Assembly: GCF_025602895.1 (NCBI RefSeq)
Contig: NW_026516390.1
Coordinates: 1 to 64,000 of the forward strand
Source: Polychytrium aggregatum
Lineage: Eukaryota > Chytridiomycota > Chytridiomycetes > Polychytriales
DNA length: 64,000 nucleotides
Direction of reading: 5' to 3'
Shown one piece after another: positions 10,077 through 21,221 of the stretch. Under the pieces are notes generated by a model, which searched no databases, had not been told where the DNA came from, and saw only the letters and a list, made by a program, of their open reading frames with translations. Made by a program: the position numbers and the translations under genes. The stretch's first letter is position 1; every line of letters begins with the position of its first letter.

Positions 10077-13000
10077 CTACTTCATTTTTCGGCGATCGAA
10101 TGCCTTGAGGGCAAGGAATGCGAGGAAGTGCCATCCCAGGCCAATGTAAATCATCATGAACCAATTCGGGATGTCTGCAAGCGGGGGATGAGGAGGAGAG
10201 ATGGGTGAGGCAGTGTTGTGTCATAAAGTCCGATGCATGCACAAATGCGCAATCGTGCAAGGGCCCTTCACCGCCCATCGAGCACCGACACTCCGGCAAG
10301 TCCGGTACTCGTCCCACGCATCGGCTGGGCAGAGACTCACATGCGTTCCAGACGTATCCGTAGGGCGGGGGCAGGGCCAGGTCCACATCAAAGGGCCGGT
10401 TCTGCACCTCTCTGACCCAAAATGCCTCGACGGCATAGCGAGGGGCCGAGATCTTCCAGAGCCAACCGATGTACTGGTAGATGCCAGAGTTTGATTCGCT
10501 GATCACGTCGGAGTAGCTGGGCATGACTCCCGAGAGGACTGCAGAGCAGAGCAGAAACAACACCAGAGGAAGCCGAGCGGTGGTTAGTCCATTGGGCAGC
10601 AACACAATGGATTCAAAATCAGGGCGGTCGTTGGTAGAGTGAGTTTGTCCGCGGGGGTGTGAGTTTGTCCGTGGGAGCTCATCGTCCAGATCGCCGCCTG
10701 GCTCTATCGGTATCTCATGCGCCCGTGCTGCCCACACTTACCGAGAGCCCAGAGTAGAGAAAAGCCGGTACCAGCCAGGGCCACCTGGGCAGGCTTGATG
10801 GCGGCCGAGAGGGTGTAGCCCATGGCATACGAGCTAAAGTACAGCGCCGACACGATCATAATGACGTTCCAGTAGTTCATGTAGATCGTGGTCAGCAAGC
10901 TGAACGACAGCGAGAACATGAGCGATGCCACGATCATCTTGGGAACGTCGACGAGGAATTTGCCCAGGAAGTACGGAACCGCGCCCATGCCGGCAGAGAC
11001 ATCGCGCCAGTAGACGGGCTTTTCACGACCAAAGGTGCTGGAGCCCACGGCAATGCCTGCAAAGAGAACACCGATACACAGGAACATGCCCATTTCGCTG
11101 TCGGCGGTTTTCAAGGAGGGGCGAAAATGAAGGTGCGTGATGGCAGAGCAAAAGATGTGTCAGGATACGTGTCGGGCACTATCGGCGATGCTTTGGTAAA
11201 GCGGGACAAGACGCACCGCCTCGAGGGGGTGGATATGGCATCACAAAAGCACCCATACCGCCCGCCAGCGCCGACTTACCGAATCTTATCCGTTGGGTTG
11301 GCGCAAACCCAGTAGATTGGCGGAGGCGTGATGAAGCAGATCGGGTTGGGGAGCTGGCTGAAATAGGTGAACTTTTGGGTGGCAATACTGATGAAGCATC
11401 CGACGCCAAAGTGCATCATCATTTCGCCGGCGATCGACTGGAAGTTGCGGTAGGCTTGCAGCGAAGCACGCTTGGTCAGATACCACAGCTGGAGGTGCAG
11501 GCCGCAAGTCTGCCGGATCGGGTCGGAGCGGCAGATGATGAACGATCCAATCGAGAGCAGAGTCATGCCAAGCTCGAGAGCAACGTCGCCGATCCACCAG
11601 AACAGCTCCGAGAAGAACTCGACGATCGCTCGTCCGATTTTGCCAAGGGTACTGCTCTGCTTCTTGACGGGCTCGGTGCCCATCAGCGGCGAGTCGGCGA
11701 TTTCTGAGGAGGAGCGTTCCTTGGGCTCCACCTTGCGGCCTTCCTTGTGGCGGATCCAGTACTCGAAGAGATCAGAGGTCTTGAAGTTGGGATCCAGAGC
11801 ACACGGGACCTTTCCGGAGGCGACTGCAGCCGGGAGACAGACAAGTGGGTGAGCGGAAAGCAGAGGGGCGAGGGCGCCTGGACGATGGTGGGGCGCAAGC
11901 AAAGGATTGCAGAGCAGTGATACGCACCATCCATGAAGAAATCGCTGGGGCTTTCGTCAGGAGGGCAGGTGAATCCTGGAGCGAGACGAGAGCGGCAGGC
12001 GCAGGGTAAGCAGAAGCGATTCATGCGAATTGCAAGAACCGGGGAAATGAGAGCTCCGCACGCATGCAGTTTCGTATCTGCAACACCGATGGGCGACGAT
12101 GGCGCTTGAGCCGAAACAACAGGAGTGTGCGATGATATCGGCAGATATGAACGCGCGCCGATTCGTTGTCCATGCTCGTGCCGTCGGACATGGGGTCTTA
12201 CCGATGCTGTCAAAGTATGCAGAGCATTCCTCGCGCGGACCAAAGTAGATGAGACGACCGCCCTTGCCAAGCAGCATAAAGTCGTCAAACTCTCTGAAGG
12301 TTGAGGGTGAAGGTGAGTGGATGACGGCAGCGACCAAGAGACCCTGTTGCTGGGCAATCCGGCGGAGCATGTGGCAGAGCTCGAACGACGTGGAGGAGTC
12401 GAGGCCAGAGGTGGGTTCGTCGAGGAACAGGAGTGACGGCTCGGCAACAAGCTCCATTCCAATGTTGACTCTGATGCAAGGGGACAGCGGCAGGGTTCCC
12501 GAGTGAAGTACCGATAGTGTTCATCGTGCCGGTTGGGTTGCGTGAGGTCAGGCAGGTGTTAGCGGCGGCTTTAGACAGGCATCTCGTACCAAGAAGGGGG
12601 AGTCTCCTGCTGTCGGTCAGATGAGCTCGCCGTCCCGGCACAAAGCAGACGCAGACTCGCTTGATGCCCACCTTTTGCGCTGACCGCCCGAGATGCCGCG
12701 GACCTGCTCGTCGCCAATGGGCGAGTCAATCACATGAGAGAGTCCCAGAAACGAAATGATCTCGAGAACCTTGTCCTTGATTTTGGCGCTATTCCAGCTC
12801 GAGGGCAGGCGCATGCGGGCGCTGTGCATCAGGATATCTCGCACGGTGAGCTCGCGCAGCATCACGTCCTCCTGGGGCACATAGCCGATGAGCTTCTTGT
12901 ACTTGGAGAGCTCCTCGCCTCTGCCGTTGACCTTGACCGAGCCGGAGGTGCGCTTGACTTTGCCGGTCAGCAGCGTCACAAAGGTGGTTTTGCCGGCGCC

Positions 13001-14284
13001 ACTGGGGCCCATGATGGCGCATGTACGGCCGCCACGGAGAGCGCCGCTGACGCCTTTCATGATCTCGACGCCGTTGGGCAGGACCAAGCCCAGGTTCTCA
13101 AATTCGACATCGAAGGTCTTGGAGAGCTTTCCCAGAGCGGCCGATTCTTTGCGATCGGTCTGGTTGACGCTGCCGATCTGGATGCGGTGCTTGAGGAAGC
13201 GCTTGCGGTCGTTCTGTTCCTTGAAGGAAAAGGCAACATAGAGGATGATACAGAAGATCAAGAAGATAAAAAGCACTCCGAAGCGGAACGCCGACTGGCT
13301 TCTTGGCGGACAGTAGGCCATAAAGTCGCAAGAGATGGGCCGCGTAGTTCCTGATGATGGGCGTTGGGGAGGTGGGATGATGGTGATTGAGAAGAGTCGA
13401 GAGGTGGGGTCAGTCAGCTCTGAATGACTGCACTTGGCACTCGGCCCTCGGTACCTGCCAATCCAAGATGGGCGGCAGCAGCATGACCGGATATTGGCTC
13501 CGATCCAAACAAGCCAGATCCGACATGCACGACGCTTGGCCCAAGGATGAGACTTGACCAGCAACAGCAAACCGACGACTGCAGACGTGGACGTACCTGC
13601 GGGACAGAAGCTGCCCTGGGGACACTCAATGATGTTGGATGGATCTGGGCAATAGTATCCGGGCGGGCAGTAGACCGGCTCGGCGGCGTTGGCGGGGCAG
13701 TAGAATCCGTGTGTGCACGGAGCGGTGCGGTTGGAGCTCAAGCAGTACGATCTGGTGGAACGAGGGGATGTCCAGAGTCAATGTCCCAAGGTATCGTCCA
13801 TGGACACGACTGTGGCTGAGATCCAGACAGCAGCCAAGGATCGGCAGACGAGCGATCAGCAGACGAGCGATCATAGCAGACCAGGCCAGGGGCTGTCTGC
13901 GGACTTACCCAGCATCGCAGTTCCAGGTGATGTTGCCGTACTGGGCGCTGGGCTTTTGAGGAGTGCCGTAATACTGGCAATCTGCGGGGCCAGACAGGAC
14001 GGAGTCGATGAGGATGGGCAGGAGGAGGCACAGTTTGCATGGCAAATGTCGGCAGCAGAGCAAGCCGAACAGGATGTGGCCCTACCGTTGTTGTTGGGGT
14101 ACTGGGGGCAGTTGCGCCACTCCAGCAGCGAATAGTAGAGGATAGGATCGACATAGGCCAGCATTTCCTGGCGCGAGACATCGGATGGACTTGTGGGAGG
14201 GGTTTGGGCCTGGACGCCGAGCTGGGGAGCCAGCAGCAGGGCACCGAGGACACAGACAGCAGCGAAGTGCATGCGCTTGGACAT
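10077..14284 (-). CDS. ABCG-family half-transporter with signal peptide and Cys-rich ectodomain
   Basis: This is a membrane exporter of the ABCG/White family, closest in layout to yeast Adp1 and plant ABCG24. Ten exons join in phase: 14284-14086, 13981-13909, 13736-13597, 13350-12672, 12470-12202, 11975-11928, 11823-11280, 11097-10742, 10538-10341 and 10174-10077, for 867 residues. The order is a signal peptide (residues 1-27), a Cys-rich stretch with CTHGFYCP and CPPGYYCPD repeats (about 60-155), and one transmembrane helix (FRFGVLFIFLIFCIILYVAF). The ATPase domain follows, with Walker A GPSGAGKTT near residue 250, signature ISGGQRKR and Walker B LLFLDEPTSGLDS. A C-terminal membrane domain of several helices closes the protein. 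All catalytic motifs are intact, so it should be active as a dimer. The substrate is unknown. It is head-to-head with PRMT1. Confidence 0.92.
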
Positions 14285-14878
14285 GGTGCCGGTGGTCGTG
14301 CAGATGTAGATGGCACAGTTGGTGCTGATGACGGAGCCGATGCTGATGCTGATGTTAATGTTAATGTCGGTGCTGAGGAAGAATGGGCAGCCGCGGGGGA
14401 TCCGAGCAGAGGATGGCGAACAAGTCGTCCAAGATGGGCTGGGTTGATCAAGTCGAAGGAGACCGAACACCCAGAGCGGGTCCTTCGCCGCCAAGACCGG
14501 GTGGCGGTGGCGTGGCGGTGGTTGTATCCCAGCCCGAGACCGCCCGAGGCCGCCGAGAGCGCCCGTGGCCGAGAGCGCCTTGATGGCCCCGCAGTCTCTG
14601 TGCTCTTGTCTGCTGCTGCCCTCGGCGCGCTCTCGCCTGCCCACACACACACGCGCCTTCATTCATTTTTTTCTCCTGGGCATTTTTTTTGAGCCAGGAC
14701 GGCCGGACGGACAGGCGATCGCCCTCTGTCCTGCTTGCATCGCCGGTATCCGCATCCCCCAGCCCATCCCAGCCCCGCTCCGGCTCCCCACCCTCCCACG
14801 CACCAAGCCCGACAGCCAAGGCGCCCGTCGCATCAGCCCACAGATCCATCCCTGCCACCGCACCTGCATCGATTCGCC
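14285..14878. promoter_or_regulatory. Divergent promoter region of the ABCG gene and PRMT1
   Basis: The start codons point away from each other across 594 bases. The region has pyrimidine-rich tracts just before the PRMT1 ATG and a GATGCT/GTTAAT-type simple stretch near the ABCG start. No TATA box was recognised. Confidence 0.45.
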
Positions 14879-16502
<1,624 letters not shown>

Positions 16503-16872
16503 GCGACTCGGCTCGCTCTTGGACCTGGATGAAGAGGGCTAGGGGCGGACTAGCGAGTGAGCGGGGCGACGGGAATGACTGACGTTGGGAGGGGGGACAC
16601 GGAGGGTGCTGCTTCTCTCATGGGGGGTTATGCGAGCCGAAAGTGAGACACGATGGGAAGCAGCAAAGTGAATGAATGCAGCCATCCCGAGGCTAGTGTT
16701 GTTCCCTTGTTTGTTTGTTTTTTTTTGTTCTACGGGCAGCCTCGGTAACCGCCTTGGGTTGCGCGGGATTGGATGCCGCATTTGCCCGATCTCCTCGTTT
16801 CGTCACAATACACGCATAGATATCATTTGCTGTGGTCACCAGATGTGAGGTTGGGAGATGACACTTGCAAAT
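16503..16872. other. PRMT1 3' flank; no gene
   Basis: This holds the presumed PRMT1 3' untranslated region, with a GTTTGTTTGTTTT tract near 16708-16726, and then runs up to the transposon. Nothing coding was recognised. Confidence 0.55.
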
Positions 16873-16901
16873 TACAGGCAATCCAATAAAAAACGGGACA
16901 C
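16872..16901 (+). repeat. E1 left terminal inverted repeat
   Basis: The first bases are TTACAGGCAATCC, and the repeat continues to ACGGGACA. The same sequence ends E0 at 165-195 in the opposite orientation. A CCCGGGTTTTTGACC subterminal block follows and is also shared with E0. Confidence 0.88.
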
Positions 16902-16958
16902 CCGGGTTTTTGACCATTCATCGAATATTTTGTTACCCAATGTTATCGCGCGCTGGCC

Positions 16959-17890
16959 ATGACCATTCGCCACACATCCGACTTTCGCACCGCCGCATTG
17001 CGATGCTACGCCCTCATCCATAGCCTGCGTAAGGTCGCCTCCATATTCAGTGTATCCAAGAGCACCATCCATCGATGGCACCGAGGATGCAAGCTGGATG
17101 ACCCATCCCGGGTCCCAGCTCGCAGATCCACTTTCTTCGAGCAGGCATGTCCAGTCATTCGCACCCTGATTGAACAGGACCGTTCCAGACTGGTCCTGTG
17201 TTGCGATGCAAGCTCGAGTCCATCCTCCAGAGGAAAGTATCACTCTCACTCTGCCACACTGCCATCCACCGAGCAGGTCTCTCACACAAGAGGGCAACAC
17301 ACCTCTACAAGTCCAAGCGACTGGATGAGCGAGTGGCACAGTTCAGGGACCAGGTCCGCTCCATCGACCCACGACGATTCGTTTTTGTCGATGAGACAGG
17401 GATCAGGAGATCCATTTTCCCTCTCTACGGATACTCACCGAAGGGTGCTCCGCTTCGCCAGCGCAATCACATGAAACACAAGTCTGTCTCGGCTGCATTT
17501 GCCATCAACCACTCTGGTGTGCTGCATCGCATGTACATCCCCACATCATTCAAGACACACTCGATGGTCGAGTTCTTTGAGCGAGCGAGCTTCCCAGACG
17601 ACTCTGTGATTGTGATGGACAATGTCAGCATGCACAAGACAAGGGCTGTCCTGGACTGCATCGAGCGCCGAGGATGGTCAGTGATCTTCACCCCACCTGC
17701 CTCACTCGACTTCAATCCCATCGAGAACTTCTTTGGGATTGTGAAGCATCAGTACAGGAAGGCAGCAGCGCTGAATGCGTCCGAGGGGTTCAAGATCGGG
17801 ATGGTGACCCTGTTTGAGTCTGCCGTGCGGAGAGTGCTTCCAGATGTCTTCCCACGGCTGATTGAGCGAGCGATGCGCTTCTGGGGTTGA
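16959..17890 (+). pseudogene. Tc1-type DD34E transposase, broken by one frameshift
   Basis: The N-terminal part (from ATG 16959) is a helix-turn-helix DNA-binding domain: RTAALRCYALIHSLRKVASI then SKSTIHRWHRG. Around 17171-17230 the coding frame moves. From about 17198 the second frame carries the rest to a stop at 17890. The catalytic triad is complete: D in FVFVDETGIR, D in VIVMDNVSMHK, and E in FNPIENFF with 34 residues between the last two, the Tc1 spacing. Family length (about 310 residues) is kept if the two frames are joined. A 20-base GT-AG stretch at 17193-17212 would restore the frame but is too short to be a normal intron. A one-base indel is more likely, so this copy is probably not self-mobilising, barring a sequencing error or ribosomal frameshifting. 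Confidence 0.82.
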
Positions 17891-18007
17891 GTTCCCTCCA
17901 ATCAAGCCGCCGTTCTCACGTTCACATCCCTGTCTTGAACCTCTCGGCGATTTTTGAACAGGGTCGCTTCCCCAACCAGCCCGCGCAGACGGGTTCCTGC
18001 TCTCGGG

Positions 18008-18014
18008 TATAAAT
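18008..18014 (+). promoter_or_regulatory. TATA box candidate for the Fanzor gene
   Basis: TATAAAT lies 129 bases before the Fanzor ATG, in the 252-base gap after the transposase stop, and is followed by a pyrimidine-rich tract. The position fits an own promoter for the Fanzor, separate from that of the transposase. Confidence 0.5.
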
Positions 18015-18142
18015 GCCACATCTTCGTCCTGCTGCTTTCTTCCCTCATCTCGCCTTGATTTGATCATCGCGCTATTGTACGATAAAAAAAAGTCTCTGCT
18101 CTGACCAGTACCACTGGCAGGCATCCAGCATCCTCTGCCCCC

Positions 18143-20515
18143 ATGCCTCCGAAGCGTAAGGGTACCGGTGATGGCCAGCCTCGGCCACCCAGGCCCAAGA
18201 AAGCCAAGTCACAGTCGGAGCCTGTCTCTGGTTCGTATTCTGATCCCACGCATGCTTGGTCGTCTGTTGCTCCGTTGCTCACCACCACTGCTTCTGCAGA
18301 TCCAATGGATGTCGATCCCACCGAGCCTGGTCCATCTACTTCCTCGAGTACCGGCAAGCGATGTCGCAAGTGCGACGGTACCGATCACGAGCGAAGCAAC
18401 ACTAGCAAGTGTCCAAAATACCGGCCTCTCAAGAGTTCTGTCGTCCCACTCGTGGATGGAAGGTCATCCGCTCCTCAGTTCAGCTGCTTCAAGCAGACGA
18501 TGGATGGCTGTTGTCTCAATCCCGCTCTCCGCGACAAGATCCAGGCCACCGTCGAGGCCATGACCCAGATCCAGTTCGAGGCATCCAGGCTGCTCAACCT
18601 GCACATCCTCCGGTGCATCGAGCAGGATCTTCCCGTCCCTGTCATCTCCAAGACCACCCCTGCTTTCATCCGCCAATGCTTCACGATTGTCGAGGCCGAT
18701 GCCCTCTCGCCGACCGGGGACAATGAGAAATACAACGAGCATCTGGTCGCTTCCTTTCGCGACTATCAGACCACTCGGCACGCAGACCTGCCTCCGGCCC
18801 CTCGTCTGCCTGATGGTGCTCACAGTCAGCTTCTCACACTGGCTGTCAATGCCTATGCCACCAACTGCACCACCCACCTCGACCTGGCCTACTGGCGACT
18901 CCTTCGCCGCTTCTGCGCTGCCGTCTTCCCAGCCAACAAGCATAAGCACGAAGCCATCGAGGCCTGTCTTGAGCTCTTCGAGAAACCAGGGCAGACTCCA
19001 CCCAAGGCCGATCTCGAGTTCCTCTATCCCGACTTTGGTCACATCCTGGACGAGTTTCGGTACAGCAACGACCAGGACCGCTTCCGGGCCCTTCATCGCC
19101 TCTCACACCATGTGAGAATCCTCGCCCGAGACAAGATGGTCGACAATGTCCACAAGTGGATCGACTGTGACATGCCCGCCCTCCGAGTCACCGAGCTGCA
19201 GCGCCAGGCCAAGCTGGACGAGCTCACTACCCAAGGCATTCCCTCCGACGACAAGAGGTTCACCACGGCCAAGTCTGAGCTCGGCACCACCAAGGCCAAG
19301 ATCAACAAGCTGGCCGCCAGGATCAACTGGGCACTCAAGCAGCTCGCTCTCGACACTCCTCCGGCCGTGTGCACGATGGTCCCTCTATGCACTGCAAGGG
19401 CCAAGTATGTCAAGATTGACACCGTCACTCTCTGGAATCTCCTGGGTCCAAAGAAGCGCCTTGGACTCACCAGGGACAAGCTCAAGGAAGAAGGTGAGGA
19501 CGGTGTCAACAACCAGGATCGACTCTGGCGCAGCTGCTTCAAGCTGCGTAGTTCCCTCTTCCAAGAGCGGGACGTGAACAAGAAGCTGTTCAACTACGAG
19601 ATCAGCACCGATGGCATTGGATGCACCACCGGTCTCGTCAAGTTTCTGCGTCGAACCGATCGCACCGAGACCTCCGAGCCTCCTCCGACCGCCGAGCAGC
19701 GTATCCAGGAGCACATCGGCGACCCAGACCCCGACAAGACCACTTGGATTGGCATCGATCCTGGAGTCGGCTCCATCTTCACGGCGGTCATCCAAGCACC
19801 GGGCCACCAAGACGAGGTGGTCTCATTCTCCAATGGCCACTACCAGCAAATGTGTGGCCATACGTCCAACACCAAGTGGCACAACACCATGAAGTATCGA
19901 CTCAGCATCGAGACCTGGATGTCGACCACCCCCTCGCCCAAGGTGTCGTCCTCGGAGGCTTTCAAGGTCCATCTCACCCATGTCCTGCGACCGGAGCTGC
20001 GGGTGCAGCTCGACTTCCACCTTGGCAAGAAGGCCCGTCACCATCGATTCACGGGCCACAAGAGACGCCAAGTGGCCGTCGACAGGATGTGCAAGGCCGT
20101 CCTGAAGCACGCCCCGATACGGACCGATGTGGTGATCGCCTTTGGCAATGCGTCATGGCGACAAGGCAAGGGCTATGCATCCAGCCCTCGGAGGCAGCGG
20201 TTTGCTCGGTACTTTGAGCAATTCGAGCACCACCGACGCCGTCCCAATCACCATCATGGAAGCGTCAAGGTAGTCTCGACGAACGAGTTCAACACCTCGC
20301 AAGTGTGCTCCAAGTGCCTGGAGCCAGTTCGGTTGGAAGGACTCGATGCGCCCAATGTTGCGAATTCCCACTTTGTCAGGAGCTGCAAGAATCCCAGCTG
20401 CCGGACAGTGTGGAATCGCGACGTCAATGCGGCGCGCAACATGATCACAGTATGCAGGTCGATTGTGGAGATCGGAGAGCGACCGGCGGTCTTCACTCGG
20501 AGGCTGCCAAAGTGA
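18143..20515 (+). CDS. Fanzor RNA-guided endonuclease (eukaryotic TnpB homologue)
   Basis: Fanzors are eukaryotic relatives of TnpB and Cas12. They bind an RNA transcribed from the element's 3' end and cut matching DNA. This copy is one intact exon of 790 residues. The N-terminus is basic (MPPKRKGTGDG, then PPRPKKAKS), a likely nuclear signal, and is followed by a zinc-knuckle-like CRKCDGTDHERSNTSKC. A long helical region precedes the nuclease core. RuvC-I is GIDPGVGSIFTA with D539. The usual RuvC-II glutamate position holds FGNASW (G668, N669), and a glutamate appears instead at E715 in STNEFNTSQVC, the rearranged arrangement reported for Fanzors. The zinc ribbon is C722-x2-C725 with C748-x4-C753. 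RuvC-III is NRDVNAARNM with D760. Catalytic residues all look intact. The gene lies between the transposon ends, downstream of the transposase. Confidence 0.93.
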   Translation: MPPKRKGTGDGQPRPPRPKKAKSQSEPVSGSYSDPTHAWSSVAPLLTTTASADPMDVDPTEPGPSTSSSTGKRCRKCDGTDHERSNTSKCPKYRPLKSSVVPLVDGRSSAPQFSCFKQTMDGCCLNPALRDKIQATVEAMTQIQFEASRLLNLHILRCIEQDLPVPVISKTTPAFIRQCFTIVEADALSPTGDNEKYNEHLVASFRDYQTTRHADLPPAPRLPDGAHSQLLTLAVNAYATNCTTHLDLAYWRLLRRFCAAVFPANKHKHEAIEACLELFEKPGQTPPKADLEFLYPDFGHILDEFRYSNDQDRFRALHRLSHHVRILARDKMVDNVHKWIDCDMPALRVTELQRQAKLDELTTQGIPSDDKRFTTAKSELGTTKAKINKLAARINWALKQLALDTPPAVCTMVPLCTARAKYVKIDTVTLWNLLGPKKRLGLTRDKLKEEGEDGVNNQDRLWRSCFKLRSSLFQERDVNKKLFNYEISTDGIGCTTGLVKFLRRTDRTETSEPPPTAEQRIQEHIGDPDPDKTTWIGIDPGVGSIFTAVIQAPGHQDEVVSFSNGHYQQMCGHTSNTKWHNTMKYRLSIETWMSTTPSPKVSSSEAFKVHLTHVLRPELRVQLDFHLGKKARHHRFTGHKRRQVAVDRMCKAVLKHAPIRTDVVIAFGNASWRQGKGYASSPRRQRFARYFEQFEHHRRRPNHHHGSVKVVSTNEFNTSQVCSKCLEPVRLEGLDAPNVANSHFVRSCKNPSCRTVWNRDVNAARNMITVCRSIVEIGERPAVFTRRLPK

Positions 20516-20615
20516 TCTGTTTTATTTCTTGTGGCTTTGCTTGACGCAAGCACAGCACATACTACATGTTCATGGAAACGGCTATATTGTCCCGTTTTTT
20601 TCTGAATAAAGTGTA
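20447..20615 (+). ncRNA. Candidate guide (omega) RNA region at the Fanzor 3' end
   Basis: In TnpB and Fanzor systems the guide RNA overlaps the end of the nuclease gene and runs out through the right end of the element. Here the last 70 or so coding bases, the roughly 95-base 3' noncoding stretch and the right end form a block that reappears in E4 (40338-40510, minus strand) after almost everything else has been deleted. Part of it is also recognisable near 48950-49025. The boundaries are inferred from that conservation; no RNA structure was computed. If the model holds, the guide would be the flanking host sequence just beyond 20615. Confidence 0.45.
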
Positions 20616-20616
20616 A
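20587..20616 (-). repeat. E1 right terminal inverted repeat
   Basis: Read inward on the minus strand it begins TTACACTTTATTCAG and ends AACGGGACA, pairing with the left end. The last bases overlap the TA at 20614-20615. Confidence 0.85.
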
Positions 20617-21221
20617 CCATGACAGTATGTTTTCTGTGACCTGAATACACCCACCCACTCATCGCATTCATGGCCAAGCAAGTATGTCAAAGGGAGACCG
20701 AAGTGGTGATTGCCTTTGGGAATGCATCCTGGAAACAGGGGAAGGGATACGCTTCCAGTCCCAGGAGACTCAGGTTCGCCAAGTACTTTGAGCAGTTCCA
20801 CCACCACCGGAGACGACCACCAGACCGATCCGTCTCCAAGATCCATGTGTACTCGGTGAACGAGTTCAACACATCCCAGGTGTGCTCACATTGTCGGGAA
20901 TTCAAGCGACTTGAGTCACCCGAGTATCTTGATGTCGAGAAGCCACACTTTGTCCGGAGCTGTGCAAGCTGCCATACGCTGTGGGATCGAGACATCAATG
21001 CAGCCAGGAACATGATCTCGGTATGCCAGTCGATCATCGCCACAGGAGATCGACCGGGTGTATTCAAGACTGTGCTTCCCAAACCAACCAAAACCACTCG
21101 ATTGCCAACCAGGACGGGAAACAATTTCACGGCTTGCTCACTGGGGCCTACAGTCAGTCAGCGGGGTTCAGACATCTGAAGCCAGGAAGTGACTGTCCCG
21201 TTTCTTTCTGGATAGACTGTA
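20616..21221 (+). mobile_element. Truncated second Fanzor element (E2), left end missing
   Basis: Directly after E1 comes sequence that matches E3 (39935 onward): CATGACAGTATG, then CCTGAATACACCCACCCACT. It continues through a Fanzor C-terminal half to a right end reading TGTCCCGTTTCTTTCTGGAT and ending in TA at 20 kb coordinate 21220-21221. The terminal repeat of the left side is absent and is replaced by the E1 right end. It is a different subfamily from E1, because its 3' tail differs. The coding part is fused directly to the left end, so the large N-terminal part of the nuclease was lost before or during its spread. Confidence 0.8.
20670..21179 (+). pseudogene. Fanzor C-terminal fragment in E2
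   Basis: The open frame of 169 residues starts at an ATG in the element's left flank and enters the nuclease at VVIAFGNASW. It keeps the alternative glutamate (SVNEFNTSQVC), the zinc ribbon (CSHC and CASC) and RuvC-III (DRDINAARNM). It lacks the RuvC-I aspartate and the whole N-terminal recognition region, so it cannot be a full nuclease. It is about 70 percent like the E1 protein by eye. After KTVLPKPTK it continues about 30 residues further than E1 does, to a stop at 21177-21179. E3 shares this C-terminal extension. Confidence 0.85.

Larger units (their letters stand above)
16873..20615 (+). mobile_element. Tc1/mariner-type transposon E1 carrying a transposase gene and a Fanzor gene
   Basis: The element spans about 3.74 kb between TA dinucleotides at 16873-16874 and 20614-20615, as expected for the TA target duplication of Tc1/mariner insertion. 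Its ends are imperfect inverted repeats of about 29 bases. The left end reads TTACAGGCAATCCAATAAAA and then ACGGGACA; the right end, read inward, begins TTACACTTTATTCAG and ends in the same ACGGGACA, with about 21 of 29 positions equal. Inside, in the same orientation, are a DD34E transposase gene and an intact Fanzor. The right end is confirmed by the independent copy E4, whose end also reads TTACACTTTAT. The borders therefore rest on two copies at each end. Confidence 0.88.

Noticed and set aside
17193-17212. A 20-base GT-AG stretch that would restore the transposase frame as an intron
   Set aside because: It is far shorter than any intron seen here (about 90 bases or more). A simple indel is more likely.
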